DNA of 64,000 nucleotides from Tamarix chinensis (GCA_030549775.1 CM060176.1:97579815-97643814), one strand, 5' to 3'; counted from the first letter of the stretch, positions 36,441 to 50,769 are shown. Notes: a model not told the origin generated them from the sequence alone. Translations and numbers: made by a program.

Positions 36441-37099
36441 TAATATTCCACTTTCAATAATAGTATCTTTCCTTTTCTTTAATCAGCACATCAACCATAT
36501 TTATTTGCCTCGAATGGGAGATCAATAACCTGGGACACAAAGGTACACCGGTCGTACCGGTGCATATCAGCTACTCAGTACCCTTCAACCACGAACCCAA
36601 GGACGCAAAGGTACCCTGGTCGTACTGGTGCATACAGCTAACTCAGTACCCTACCGACAAGGACACCTAATCCATAAGTATGCATACCCCCTAACTAGGT
36701 CCGTAGAGCTAGAAAGAGTAAGATATAGGGCCTGGCTGGGGCACAAAGGCACACCAACAAATACCAGAATAATCGTGGACTAAACCACGTCCTTAGGGTA
36801 GCGACCCCTAAGGAGTCACCATTCCCGATCTCAAGGTCTTTCACTTTAAGTAATAGTGTCTTAATTAAGGTGATCATGAAAAGCACGATAATACGATACT
36901 TATTCACTTTCAATCGTTCTGATATCATTAATCGTTTCTTATTCAGATGATTATCCAGGATATCACAGAGAAATCATTAAGGCCAGACTAATTATCAAAT
37001 ACTCTTACTTGGCTAATCAGCATTATTTGAATCATATTATAATGTTCCACAATCTCAAAGACGTGTTAGGTACAAACTACTCATTTTCCCTTTACTTAT

Positions 37100-37870
37100 A
37101 TAATTGTTAAGTATCCATTCCTTACTTGATAAATTACCACATTACCCTTAAGGTTGCATAATTACCAAATTACCCCTTGTCCACTTTAGATTACCAAATT
37201 GTCTCCTACACTTTTTTGATCACCATTCACCCCTCATAATTACTACACTTATCATATTTCCCTTTTGGTTGGTTATATTACCAAATCGCCCTTCTCCTTT
37301 GTTATAATTACTAAATTGCCCTTGAGTTGGATAAATTACTAAATTACCCTCCTTCATTATCATGATTACTATTTTGCCCCTTTAGTTGGTTAAATAATTA
37401 TCACTTTACCCTTTAATCGGCTAAATTACCAAATTGCCCCTTCAGTTGGATAAATTACCAAAATGCCCTTCTCCTTTATCATAATTACCAGTTTACCTCT
37501 CTCAATTATTTTAATTGCCATTTACCCTTTTCAATTATCATAAATTCCAAATTAACCTTCCTCATAATTAATTTACCCTTCTTCATAATTATAATTACCA
37601 ATTTTGGCCTTCTCCATATTTAAAATTACCATAATGCCCTTTAATTGGTTAATTTACCAAATTACCCTTCTATAGCATCATACTTATCCAATTACCCTTC
37701 TACAATCAAAATTACTATTTTACCCCTACTTCCAAAATTACCATTCTTACCACTTACTTATAAAATTATCATTTGGCCATTTAGTCATAAAATTACCATA
37801 TTATTCTTTTATCTCAAAAATTACCGAAATACCCTTTTCACTTATAAAATTTCCATTCAACCCCTCTATT
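37100..37870. repeat. Degenerate ~40-bp tandem repeat
   Basis: About 18-20 loose repeats of text like GATAAATTACCAAATTGCCC followed by TT(C/T)(T/A). This zone is not evident in the other two family A copies, so it is a local expansion. Confidence 0.6.
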
Positions 37871-40061
37871 CACCATTTTTATGAATTTACTAACACTACA
37901 TAAAATAATGATATTAATACTTCATTTTTTATCATCTAAGTCCACCAACTTGTCATTATTCTACATAATACTCATTAGCAACTACATACATTAATTCACA
38001 TACCTCATCAGCATAATTACTAAAATACCCTTAGACAATAACATTATTCATGCATTAGCAACATGATATATCATAAACAAGCATTTAACATTTCCATCAA
38101 TAATCAAACTCCTTCCTTAATTAACATACCTACATATGGCACAAAAGTTATCATGCTTTTCCTTTTTATCAAACAATATAAGAAACCATATACATATCAT
38201 GCTAAGCACACAAAACATGCATAAAATCATACTAAACCCTTAATGTGCTAGCATACGTTTTTCCATATATTTAAGGGAGGATTAACGGTTACCTTAATCC
38301 CGCAAAATATCAAATATTACCAAGCATAATTAGCAACTCAACACCTAAAAATAATATCCATCATTATTGTTAGAAATAAGAAGTTAAAAAGGATAAAACT
38401 TTATAAAACAAATTTATTTAATAATAATACACTTTAAGTAAATATGGATATACCTCAAAACTTTTCCAAATTAAATCCAAAACAAGGGGGGCTCACGGTG
38501 CCGGAGCAGCGTGAGTTTCATGCATAAATGAGAGGTGAAAGGGTTTGAAAAAGGGGGTGAAGGAGCAAGATTTATTATTTTCGGGCTAGGGTCTTTAGGC
38601 TAGGAAAGAAGGTGGTTAGGGGAGGTTCTAAGGCAGGGGAATGGTGAAGAAGTGAAGAGTGGGTGTAGGTGGAGGCTAAGGGTGGTTTCACGGCGGCATA
38701 GGGCGGCGGAGACGGCGGCGGCAAGGCAGCGAAGGTGGCTGCTGAAGTGGGTCGAGGTGGAAGGGTTGAGAAGGAAGGAAAAGTGGAGGAAAAAATGGAG
38801 GGGTGCAAGGGTTGGTTTCGGCCAACTAAGGCGTGGAGGTTGTAGAGGGGGTTGCAGGGTGTCGAACGGTGGGTTGGGTGGCGGCAGAGGTGGCCGGACG
38901 GCGGCGGAAGTGGCGGTTGCAGGCGGCTCGGTGGTAAGGGGGAAAACTGGGGAGAAAAAAGAAGAGGGGTCGAGAAGGGAGGGAGTGTAGGGCTTGAGGG
39001 GCGGCGTGGTGGTGTAGGGTGGTAGTAGGCGGTGGCAGAAGGCAGCGCAGGGGCTGGGCGAGGTGGTGCTGGCGGCGGTGGGTGGCGGTGATAAAAAAAC
39101 GTGGAGGAGAATGGAGGGAGAAGGAAGGAGAGAAAAGGGAGCTCGGGGAAGGAGAAGGGCTCGAAAATGAGGGGAATGGAGGGCTGGGGAGATGGAGAAA
39201 AAGAAGAGGGAGAAGAGAGGGGCAGGGATGGCCGGCAATCGGCGCTGCAGGTGGCAGGTGGTGGTCGGGTGGCAGGGGAAGACGGGGAAGAAGAAGGAAA
39301 GAAACAGGGGCACGCGGCTAGGGATGCAGGGGTTGGTTGGGTTCAAATGAGGAAAGAAAATGACGGGGGAGAGAGGAAGAGAGAGGGCAGGGAGGTAGGT
39401 GGTGGCTGGGTTGTAGGCGGCGTCGTGCTCGTTGTGCGCAGGCTGTCGGGCGTGGGAGAAGAAGGGAAGGAGAAGAAGAAAGGGACTGGCGGGCGGCTGG
39501 ACCGGCGCAGGAAAAGGAGGGAGTCGGCCGGTCCAGGGGAAAATAAGGAGGCGTTTGGGCTGGTGTGCTGGGCGGCGTGCGTGAGGGAGAAGAGGGAGGA
39601 GGCGGGCCGAAGGCCCAGTGCGCAGGGGAGGGCTGGCCTGGCGAGGCAGCCCGAGGGAAAAGAAAAAAAAAAGAAAAAGAAAAGAAGAAAGAGGAAAAGA
39701 GGGAAAAATGGCAAAAAGGGGAATGGAAAAATAGGAAAAGTAATTTAATTTAATTTATAAAATCATAAAATATAATATTCTTGGTAAATTATTTAATTTA
39801 ATAATTTAATTTATTATAATCTAATATTTTAGTTTAAAAAGGATAATGTTGGTAAAATATTAGTTTGGAAAATTATTTAAATAAAATAATATGATAAATA
39901 GCAAAATATATATTTTTAATTTATTAAATACTCTTATCCAAATTTACATACTCTAAAATCCATACAATAATTAAAATAAATAATCTTAAAGCAATTTTAT
40001 TCCAAATAAAAGTAATTTATTAAAATATAATTTTTCAAAAATTTTGGGGTATTACAATATA

Positions 40062-42833
40062 GCTACAAAAGAGTGTTATTTCAATTAACTATAGATAAAA
40101 TGCATGATCATAAACAACTATATAGATATGTATCTCACAAACTTAATTTCTTTCTAATTCTATACTAATGGCCTTTTTGCACATTTTTAGTTCAAATAAT
40201 GCTTGAAACCTCTTTACTTTTATAGTATTTTCTACAAAAAATATATATAAAAAATTAAATGATCATATGTTTTTTTTGCTATATGTTTCTATTAAAAAGA
40301 ATGTGATGCTCTCTATTAGAGTAGAGTTATTCTAAACAAATTTTATAGTGTTTAATCTTATTGCTAGGTTGCAAAGCTTGCTAATTTTAAATTTACACAA
40401 ACGAGAACCCAAGATTGAAGAGAAAAATGTCATATAAAGGCTATACAAAAAGAGGGATTTGTTTATATATGTGAGAAAGCTGCAACTTGATTGTTCAAAA
40501 ATGTTCAAGTTGTTTAATTCTACTTGTGTTTGGCTTGGACATGAAGCCTTAAAGAATGTCATTCCTACATGTAAGTCCTATTCTTCTTATTGCTACTGGA
40601 GGTAGATTGATGCATTTTGGGTCTTTGAGAGCATAAGTCTATCAATATTTCTCCAAAAATACATTTGTTTTTATCTAGGAAGATGTCACCTACACTTTCT
40701 TTCTCAGCCACTGACTCTATTCAATCACTGTATCTTCTTTTTTCTCCTCTTCAACCTCACTTCCATTCTTAACTCAATCACTTCAATTTTTTCCATCGCT
40801 ATCAAATATGCTAGATTTTTCTTCCCATTCCTTTAGCCTCCTCTCTATCTCCTTCTAATTTTTCTAATTGAGAGTGAAATTGGCATATTTATCAAACACA
40901 TTATATGCAATAAAAAAACTACAATCAATAAACTTTTTAACTTTTTATTTCATTATTCCTCTATTTTTGTTGAGTAGTAAACTATAGAGTTTGTGGGTGA
41001 GCTTATTTATCCTTCTCCCTCTAAGTAAAAACTAACTATCCTATCTATAATGGCAATGACACCTATAAAGCTTTACAAGTTTCCGCTCAAATTCTTGAAA
41101 TGGGGCTCCAATAACTAAGTGAACAACCATCAGTGTTGTCATTTCCTCATTGATTCCTCTCCTCCTTCGTGGTCACATTGGATTGCTCCAGTCACCTTAA
41201 CCATCATTGTTTGCCATCAAGTGACTGAGGTCATGACTTTAGAGAGCCATCGGTAGAGTTAAGTCCTATAAATTTCTTGTCGGATATTAGATAACTCGTA
41301 CTCATTCTATATATAGTAATTTGTTACTATAAATGTTTATCAATTCTAAATATCCTTTCACCATTATATTTCAATCATATTGAATGAATAGAATCAAATA
41401 ATTATTAATTTGAATCCCAATGTGTATAGTTCAATTAATGAATAAAATTGAGATTGATATATGTATATTACAACTATAATGATGACCTAGACATTACAAT
41501 AAATATATAAATGTGTTCTTTTTAACTAATAATTTACTAAAATAAATAAATAAAAGTTATATGACTATAATAAGCTTAGTTTATTTATGAAACAAATATC
41601 GGAACAAGTGAAAGTTCAACATCTAATATTATAATTTAAAATTATTCAAGTCTAATATATAATTAAGCATGATGTCACCTATAGATCTATACTCTTCTAT
41701 TTAAAAATGGTGATCAATATGATATAATCAGACCTAAAAAAGCCTTAAATTAATTAGTATATTATTATTATTATTATTTAGAATAAATTGAATTCAGAGA
41801 TTTATTTTTCCATCTTACTAGCCAAAGACATGCTTCGAATAATCAAGAACGAGGGTCTCGCTGAATTATTTTTCCCTCTTATATTTTTTTAGTTGTATTT
41901 TTTCCTCTTATTTTTTTCTATCAAGGTTTTTAAGTACTCTAATTTTTTCCTCACTCTCACGAGTCACAACTCACCATCCTAACTCCTTACCTCTTCCTAT
42001 AGTTTTTCCTTGAATCTTTAACCATTCAACGCCATATTACACAACCTCGACTTCCACCCAACTCTGCCAGCCTGTTGTGTTACTCGTGATCACTCTCTCA
42101 ACTTACCATTCACCACCGTTGTTAACAAGTAGTGTTTCCTTTTACTCGAGTTCAATGTGAGACGGCAAAAAAGAGCAGATTCAAAGGCAGATCGTTAACT
42201 CCACCCCCACCATCTGCTGCTACCGCTAGGTCCTCGCCTCACCACCATCTGTTAACCACTTCGTACATCGCTGCCCATGCCCATCTGATGCTTTGCATGC
42301 ACCAGTAGTGAGTTTTTTTAATTAATTCAAATGTAAACTAAGTTCTATTGTTTGAATTATTTTTTATTTCATTATGAATTTGTGATACTTTATTTTTTTG
42401 ATGTCAGTTGTAAAGTAATCTTGAATTAGGGTTACGTGAATTAGATGATTATTGAGTCTTTTGAATTAGATTATGTTAATTTAGAATGAGTGTAATTTTC
42501 AATCGTTTGTATTACTTGAATTAGTTTGGTTATATGACCTAGCTAATTATTATGTAATTTTAAATTATTCGAGAATTTTTTCACTATATTGTTTGGTGTT
42601 TGTTTTTATTGATTATTGATGTCATAAAGAATGATAAATAAACATTGATTTCAAACCTTATGGTTACTAGATTTGGAATTTGTTGTTTTATTACTGGAGT
42701 AGGAGCCATAAAGATTGTTGTCAAATATTATTGTGTCAACTTATTTTTTTTTAAGCATTATGAAGAAATTATTATGGTTTAGTAATGTCATAAGGTGCTT
42801 GATTAGTGTGTGTTAAAATTTTTTTGGTAACAA
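40062..42833. other. CACTA sequence upstream of the transposase gene
   Basis: AT-rich; presumably promoter and leader of tnp2. A more GC-rich patch (42040-42310) might be part of the leader. No gene, repeat family or element end was recognised. A short (ATT)n run lies at 41760-41778. Confidence 0.4.
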
Positions 42834-44004
42834 ATGGATTCTAAAATAGTGAAGAGAAGGTTAGAGTGGATGCAATACCCTGATAAACTTAGTAAAGTAT
42901 TCTTAAAAGGGGTTGTGGAGTTCCCTAACTTTGGTTTTTTTCATAAAGAGAAAGAAGTTCCTTTTCCTTGTAAAATATGCAACAATAATGAACATAAGAG
43001 CAGGGGTCATATTTGGGATGATTTAATAGTGGATGGAATAGCAAAAGGATATGTATATTGGTTATACCATGGGGAGTATGAACCTACAAGAAAAAAATGC
43101 TAAGAATAGTCCAAAATTACATGGTTGTGATGATATGGTAGGAATGATTTATGATGACCTTGGGGAACAAGGCATTGATATATTGGCAAATGAGGTATTT
43201 AGTGATCAACATGAAACTTTTCCATCTATAAATCACACTAAAGATAGAATTTTAGATGAAAGATTGAGAAATTGATGAAATATGCTAATTAAGAGTTGTT
43301 CCCTAGAGGTGGGAATATGTCTAAGTTGTCCTGTGATGTTGTTCCAAATTAAGTATGTTGATAGGATGACTAATAAGCTTTCAAAACCCGTTGACATTGT
43401 TTAAGGAGTGGTTGTCTACAAGAGAGGTCATGTCATAGACTTATTATGAACCAAGGAATATTATTCGTATTTGGGTTTTGATTATATAAAGATCAATGAT
43501 TGAGAAAATGATTGTATGATTTTTTGGAAAGAAAATGCATGCCTTGAAAAGTGTACTATATGTAATGAGTCTAGACGACAAGAGTTTGTTTTCAAGAATA
43601 ATGGTAGGGAGACAACTGACCTATCTTACTCAAAGCTTAACAAGATTCTAAATAAGGTATTACACTATTTTCCTATTATACCAAGGTTTCAAAGGATTTT
43701 TATGTCGATAAAAAAATGCTTTTGACATGAGTTGGCACTTTAAGGAACGAATTAAAGATGGAGTATTGAGACACCCTGCTGATGCTAAGACTAGGAAGGT
43801 TTTTTTATGAGAATTATTCAACATTTGCTTCCAAACCTCATAATGTGAGGCTAGGATTAGCAAGTGAAGGATTCAACCCTTATGGGAGCCTTAGGAGTGA
43901 ACATAGTACATGGACAGTGGGGTGCTTATGCCTTGTAACTTTCCTCCTTGGATGTGCATGAACAAAAATCTTTTATATTATCTTATGCTAATTCTTAGGC
44001 CAAA
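42834..44004 (+). pseudogene. CACTA tnp2 transposase, N-terminal part, broken
   Basis: Starts MDSKIVKRRLEWMQYPDKLS, the transposase-associated domain, ending WLYHGEYEP near 43085. Fused tnp2 sequence follows after a frameshift at an A-run (43089-43097): NDCMIFWKENACLEKCTICN (43504-43563), HYFPIIPRFQRIFM (43671-43704), RIKDGVLRHPAD (about 43750-43785) and PPWMCMN (about 43946). This is the DNA-binding and catalytic transposase that cuts CACTA ends. Several stops and frameshifts are present, and a 10.9 kb retroelement splits the frame after LRPN. Not functional as it stands. Confidence 0.82.
44000..44004. repeat. Target duplication CCAAA (left)
   Basis: Pairs with CTAAA at 54905-54909, one mismatch. 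Removing the insertion and one copy restores the tnp2 frame across the junction. Confidence 0.8.
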
Positions 44005-45570
44005 TGTAATACCCTCAAATTTCACTCCTAAAAATTTTCATTTAAAAGAATAATGCGGAAGCTAAAATAGAATTTGGAGAATATTACCGCTACACCTAAC
44101 ACAAGATAAATGTCCACCATCTATCTCATGCTAGATGTAAGGCTAAAACCTATCCAACAAAAATTCAACCAACATCTATGCCGTGAGGATAAACTCCCAC
44201 AAGGAGATATCCACAGGCAGATGACAAGTGAACAATTTTACTGAATAAAATCATTGCTGAATAAACCAGGAAAAACCTGTGAAATAACCCTAGATTTTAA
44301 AAGCTTATCCAAGTATGGAAAATTAAAATTCAATTACAACACCCTTTAAATTTTAAATACAACACTTAAAACTTCCAAAAATAAATACAGACATATAAAG
44401 ACAAATCTTGAGGGATCAAACTCCAGATTTTCTACTCTCTCAAACCAAGCCTCCAACCCAAAAATAATATCCAATCTTAAACCTACACAAGAGGTTTACT
44501 CCCCACCATCAGTGGATCGTTGCAGGACCCATTCAACAAAGGTAATATTAGTACAAGTTCAATACTGAGTAACTTATGACTACCTAACTCATAGAAGGAA
44601 ACAGAATACACATAAGATATGGAAACCTTTTGCTTACAATACTCATGCTTAATTATATATGTGATACATATCCTATTCCACTTATATAATAACTCATACT
44701 CAATTACACATGCAATACATACACCATTCCACTCATATAAACATGCGATACATACACCATTCTACTCATATAATAACTCATGATCGATTATACATGTGAT
44801 ACATACAATAAAACATAGGGTCACATATTCATGCTAATGAATACATGACTAGACATGACAATACATAGGGTACAAGTGTACAAGAAATCATCATCGCATG
44901 CTAAGTAACACACACTACCCTAGAAGATAGCATTATACACATAAGACCCACATGCAATTTAAATAATAGATCATGTGATAATTGAATATAGACATGCATC
45001 ATATGGTAATACTATTGTAAGGGAGACAACCAAGATACATGAATAGGAAAAGGAAACATGAAGTCCATAAGTGAGTGAGAATAATTCATTATTATGTTTT
45101 ATTATCATGATCACAACCATTTAATTACATTATCTTGAGGATGAAGACTCAAAGAGATAGTAACAACTAATCTAGTACTCAAACGGTACTAGCTCTAGCT
45201 GGTCCGCCCAGAAACGTAACCAAACCACCAATAAATAGGACACATAAACACTTAAGTATGCATACTCCCTATAGGGCCGAAATATATCGAAATATTTATA
45301 GAGTAGAAGAGGGCATCTCTGGACCTTGTAAGGTATCCAAGATCACATAATAGAAAAACACTAGAATGGTACCAAGTGAATACCAAACCTAATTCGAATA
45401 GCTACCCCGAGTGATACAAGTCCCAACTCAATATCTTTCATTTTAAATGATTAATATTTTATTCAAGGATTTAACCAATCATAAATCAGGCCCACATAAC
45501 AGCACTTAGCTCACTTCCATCAACACAATGAATTTCCATTATTATATCAATTTCAAGTTTATTAAAGTCG

Positions 45571-45703
45571 ATAAATTTCAAGCGGCATTAAAGCCAATCC
45601 ACTTCAAGTGGCATTAAATCCAATCGATTCCAAAGGCATTAAAGACAAACTAATTTAAGTGGCACTAAGGCTGACTAATTTCAGGTGGCGTTAGAGCCAA
45701 AAT
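45571..45703. repeat. 26-bp tandem repeat
   Basis: Five diverged copies of a 25-27 bp unit with the text TTTCAAGTGGCATTAAAGCC. Confidence 0.75.
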
Positions 45704-46469
45704 ATTCCATGACATAAAAGTATAGCATAAGTTATCATATAATTTCAACCCTTCACATACTCACACATACAATATTCAAGAGTTATACTAATATGCGTTC
45801 GCATTAAAGGTATAACTCATACATACATACAATCACCACACAAGAACACAACATACACTTGACATAATTAAGTAATCAATAAGCATACTCAACTGTTTTT
45901 ACTTCAAGTAGAAAAAAATCCAGATTCCGCCATAAGTAAAGGTAAGTACCGACTTACCTAAATCTGAAGCTAGCTAATCAAATTTAGAAAGAGAGAGAGC
46001 TATCAAGAGCTCAACAATCCATGAGAAAGTTTTCCTAGGTCACCGATAGAAATCGAAAACTAGGTAAGAAACTATCTTATTGGTAAATAATTCATATATT
46101 ATAATTAAATCAACACAAGGAGACACAAATGATCTTTTTTGGAAAACATGACCAAAACCTAGGATTCACAAGTGTAACTCTATTAATATTTAAGAATAAA
46201 TATTAATCAAATTGGGTTTAACACATATCACTTGGGGCACTTCAAACTGATTTGGAAAACCAAGGAAAGGATAATAGAAGACAAGTTATTTTTTTTTATC
46301 AAAAATGATTTACTAGTTAGGTTTTACAACTCAAAAGACAAACCAACCATTTGCAAAGAACCAAATCCAGCCAAATTAGATAAAAAAAATAATTCAAATG
46401 ATTTTAAATCAAAGCTGAAAATTAATTAGGTAAAAGAAGCATAATCAATTTTATAAAACCATCTCCAAA

Positions 46470-47390
46470 AATTAGGATTTTTAATGCCCGAACTACGAAA
46501 CGTTCAATTCACTTAGATTACCTCAAATTGATAGTTTTAAAACACAATTAAAATAATTTTAAATAAATCTAGATAATCAATTTCAACGAAACAATCTTCT
46601 GATTGGCCAATTCAAGACAATCTGTTTCCAAAATTAGGATTTTAAAGCCCACAACACAAACTCGGATAATTCAAATCAATTAATTTCAATGTAAGGTGTT
46701 ATAATGCAATTAGGGTCATTTAATCTATTTCTATAAATTTAATTTTAGAAAAATAACTATACAAAAGACCAATTTCATAATTTCATATGAAATCTAGTGT
46801 TTTAGGCCCCAAAAATGCAATTCGATTAAATTTTATCAATTTATTTAAATTGACTGTTTAGAAATGCAATTAGACATATTTTATAACATATTATATAATC
46901 AATTAATCAAAACTAATAAAAGAAATACCTAATTTAACATAATTAGGGTTTTTGAGCCTGGAATACAAATCCGGTCAATTCTTCCTAAAATACATAAATT
47001 GACGGTTGGAAATTGTAATTAAATGTATTATAATGTAAATTATATAATCAATTGAATAAAACAACCCGATTACACAATCCAATTTAGACCCATAAGAGTT
47101 TTAACCTAAAAATCCAATTCCGATCAATTTCACACAAATTTTCCAAACTAATACTTTCAATATAAAATTAAATACATTTCAAAGGATATTGTAAAATCAA
47201 TTGGGTGAAACAACTCAATTATGCAATCCAATTTCGTCCCACACAGGTTTTGACCTAGAAAGTCAATTTCGATTAATTCTGCCCAAAATTCTCAAATTTA
47301 TGGTTCCGACATAAAATTAGATACATTTTAAAGTGTAATGTAATATCAATTTACCAAAAATAGCTAAATCAGGTGAATCCAAAAAATTTG
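46470..47390. repeat. ~155-bp tandem repeat array
   Basis: Six diverged units. Each begins with ATTAGGGTTTT(A/G)A-GCC-like text, then CAATTC-GATTAATT and AATGCAATTAGA-like text (starts near 46473, 46634, 46790, 46940, 47091 and 47240). Located in the family B LTR. Confidence 0.65.
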
Positions 47391-47668
47391 GGCAAAACCT
47401 AGCAAAAAATCTAATTTTTCATAATTCCAACATAAACTATACAATTAAACTATCCAAGTCAATCTTACAACATATATATACATAATTACACAATCAATTT
47501 AGCTTATCATAAGCTAATTCATACTAAATTAATCAAAACAAGGGTTTGGGTTTTCAGAATTTGATACCAAACAAAAAATTGCAAATCGGGACAGCTGGAG
47601 ACTAGGGAAGCTTCGCCGGAGGTTGAAGACTACTCGTCGGCAACCAGCGAAGCTCGTTGTGGCTGGAC

Positions 47669-47673
47669 GTGGC
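47669..47673. repeat. Target duplication GTGGC (left)
   Basis: Identical to 51959-51963. The sequence on both sides joins into one GC-rich LTR stretch. Confidence 0.85.
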
Positions 47674-48507
47674 TGTAATCCCCCAAAAATTTTAAAAGCC
47701 TATAATTTATTAAATTACTTTTAGTATGGATAATTTAACTATTAAACTTATTTAATTTAATTATGTTGAGGATTTTGCCTTTTAAATTTATTTAACTTAA
47801 TTATTTGGTGGGTTTTAAGTATACCAAATTAGATGTGAGTGTTTAATAAATTAAAATAAATAAATTGCTACCTTTTTAAACTAATATAATAAGATATATT
47901 AAGATAAATTACTAAAATTTTAATTATCTACCAAAAATACTATAACTCACCCCATAAGTCATTTTCATTATTTTCTTCCCTAATTATTTTCCTTGAATCC
48001 TTTTTCTCCCTTATTTTCCTTTTCTCTTCTTCTCTCCCCCTCCTTTCTCCCTTCTCTCCCCCATTTCCCCCGACTGGGCCAGCCCACCGGCCTAGATCAG
48101 TCTTCTCCCCCTCCCCCCGTCTCGTACACAGGCCCGTCGCTGCACCTTCGCCCGAACCGTCCGGCCGATTCTCTTTCTTTTTCTCCCCTGGACCGACCGG
48201 TCCAGCCCCTTTACCCTTTTCTTCTTCCCCGCGCGCGACCTGCAAGTCGCTGCCCAGCCCCCTCTACGCCGACCGACTGCCTGCGCCGCCTCTCTCCTTC
48301 CCAGACTTTCCAGCCATCCTCCCTCGACCAGCCGACACCCCCCATCACTCCTAGGCCTCCCCACACGTTTTCTTTTCTTTTCCCGAACAGCCCACAAGTA
48401 TGCCATGGCAGACCTGCGTCGGCCTGCCACCGTCGGCCGGCGTGTCCGAATCGCCGCCTGACCTGCCTTCCCTTGTCCCCTCTCTCGATTCTCCCCCATT
48501 TCGAGCC

Positions 48508-48515
48508 TATAAATA
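48508..48515 (+). promoter_or_regulatory. LTR TATA box
   Basis: TATAAATA followed by CCCCCCAAGG. Transcription would start about 30 bp downstream, near 48540, marking the U3-R boundary. It is the clearest of the four LTR core promoters in the window. Confidence 0.6.
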
Positions 48516-49078
48516 CCCCCCAAGGATCCAGCTTCGGGGGTTTTCGAAACCAAAAGCCCAGAAATCACCTTGCGCCGCCCCTACTTCAGACAGCCACCCT
48601 GTCGCCGCCGTCCATCGCCACCGCTCGAACCACCCCCGAAACCCTTCCTTGCATCATCCTCCACCGACCCAGGCCTCCCTCACCCCTCGATTTGCTCTGC
48701 ACGCGCCACCCCAAGCGTGCAAAGTACCCTTCCCGACCAAGCCAGCCTCGAACTCCGCCGCCCACCGCCGTGCCGCCACTTCCAGCACCCCCTCTACCTC
48801 CTAAAACCACCAAGGGAGCTTCCCCAACCTCCCTAGACCCTTTTTTTCCCCTGCCAACCCCTACTTTTCCTTCCTTCCCCCTCCACCACTTCTCCACCTT
48901 TCTTCCCCCCAACGTCGCCGCCGCCGCCGCCGTGTGCCGTGCACCGCCACCTGTGCCACCAGCACCCCTAGGTGGTCCTCTAAACTCCCCAACCCCTAAA
49001 TCCTTGTTCTACAAATGCTAATTATTTTTAGAAGTATTATTAGTATTATTATTAATGTTGTTATTATTTTCATTATCC

Positions 49079-49124
<46 letters not shown>

Positions 49125-49125
49125 C
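49079..49125. repeat. (ATT)n microsatellite
   Basis: Trinucleotide run just after the pyrimidine-rich part, in a wider ATT-rich zone (49020-49400). It corresponds to 22560-22632 in the other orientation. Confidence 0.85.
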
Positions 49126-50769
49126 ATTATTCAACCTAACCTTGATTTACTTATAATTGTTAGTACTAATGTTATTAATGACCTATAACTTTAGTATTAT
49201 TATTTTAACATCCTTATTGTTATTATTAATAGTGTTACTATTATCATTATTATCATGGTTATTATTATTATTTTCATTTTAGTTCCTTGTCACTATTAGT
49301 ATTATTTCATATATCCCTAACCTCACTATCGCTACTACTATCACCGTTATTAGTAACATTAAACTACTACCATTAATAATAAATATTATTAAAATTTCTT
49401 TTAAAATATTGTAGCTATTAAGACCTACTTTTATTAGTAGTAGTCGGATTAGCTACCTTAAGAATAATGACCATACCTTTACTTATAAAAGTAATATTTC
49501 ATTTTTAGCCCTAAAGGTAAGTTAAAGATAAGAGTAAGGTAGAAGAATAGTGTTTGGTTAGAGGAAAATTAACCTCTAGTGTTCCCCTCTTATAGGCGAA
49601 TCAAGCCGACATCCAAAGGAGGCGTAGGAACGTGCTCCAATATCGGTGTCGTGTTAGGTAAGGACGAAGCTATGGCCTTGTGCTATGTGTGATATAATGT
49701 GTGGGTGAATGATGAGCATGCCATGTCGATGTGTGTTATGCATGTGTTATGAATAACCTATTTTGTGTAGCGCAGCGTGGATAATGAGGTATGTTGTGTG
49801 TGCCTTGTACTATACGTGTATGACATGTTCCATGTTTGATGTTGATGTTGATGATGTGACTTGTTATGGCCCTCTAGGACATGCATGCTAGGGTTGGTAG
49901 CGTGAAATGATAATAAAAGAACACGGGAAAGTGGACATTTGGGAAGTTTGCATGGGGGGGCTAGATCTTGCATGGGCATGATCCCTACTTGGGGAAAAGT
50001 TGATTTGGGTTGTAAGTAAGAGTTGGGAGAGTCTAAGAGTGATTGGAGACTTGGGTGCAAAATTTTGCGTGGGTCGATGTAAGGGTGTCTAAGGGGCCTG
50101 ATTAGAGTTTGAGAGAGGATGGGGAATTTTGAAGGGTACAAGGGTAAAAGTGATCAAGGAAGGATGGAGTATGGGGTGGAGAGTGAGAACTCACTTATAT
50201 AAAGGATGAGTGAGGGTTTCTAAATGAGAGAAGAGATTTTGGGGTGAAAGAGGGAGGTTACTTGTTGAAGAAGTAAAGTGCTAGAGTTTGGTGCGGCCAA
50301 CTAGGGTTGGCGTGGTCAATTAGGGGTTTGAGTGGCCAACTAGGGTTTTTTCGGTCACACGTGAACTTGGGAGATAAAGTAATACACTTGGGGAATTTCC
50401 TAATAAAGAAATGAGGTGCGAGATAGAGAATAAAGTAACATTTGGGTAAGTAAGAAAGAGTTGGGCCACATAGGTCCGATTAGGGTCTCCGAGGAGGAAC
50501 CCTAGAGGGATGAGGACATATGGAGTCGATATCATATGTGTTGGGATGTCCTATATTCTTGGAAATTGTGCCTTACTATATGCCACTATGCCTAAGTCTA
50601 CGGGGGATGGATGTCGGGTGTGAGAAGAGGTACGAGTCTCAAAATATGGGACGGTCCCTCTAAAGGGGAAAGAAGTAGAGTATCAACCGCATGCATGTCA
50701 AGGGTGTGATGTGATTCAATAAGACACGAATAAGACATTAATTACATAAAGCGAAAGACTGATGAGCCC

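Larger units (their letters stand above)
35353..40056 (-). mobile_element. Solo LTR, family A (4.70 kb)
   Basis: TGTAACACCCCC to GGGGTATTACA on +, flanked by ATATA on both sides and without an internal region. It shares with 19981-24018 the U5-like end (GCGGAAGC at 35408, ACCGGTTCACT at 35467) and the GGTGGACCGG modules (36026-36440). It also has the module around 36780-36860 with CAAGGTCTTTCACTTTAAGT, and a purine-rich island (38570-39740). It has an extra zone of degenerate repeats with ATTACCAAATTGCCCTT text (37100-37870). Long frames in the island (38600-39346 minus, 39101-39748 plus) are low complexity. Confidence 0.85.

Noticed and set aside
47993..49021. 342-residue Pro/Ser-rich frame, and similar long frames at 38600-39346, 39101-39748, 23010-23732, 23178-23696 and 1555-2161
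   Set aside because: They lie in purine/pyrimidine-skewed islands of LTRs, overlap open frames on the other strand, are low complexity and share no protein family. The skew alone removes stop codons.
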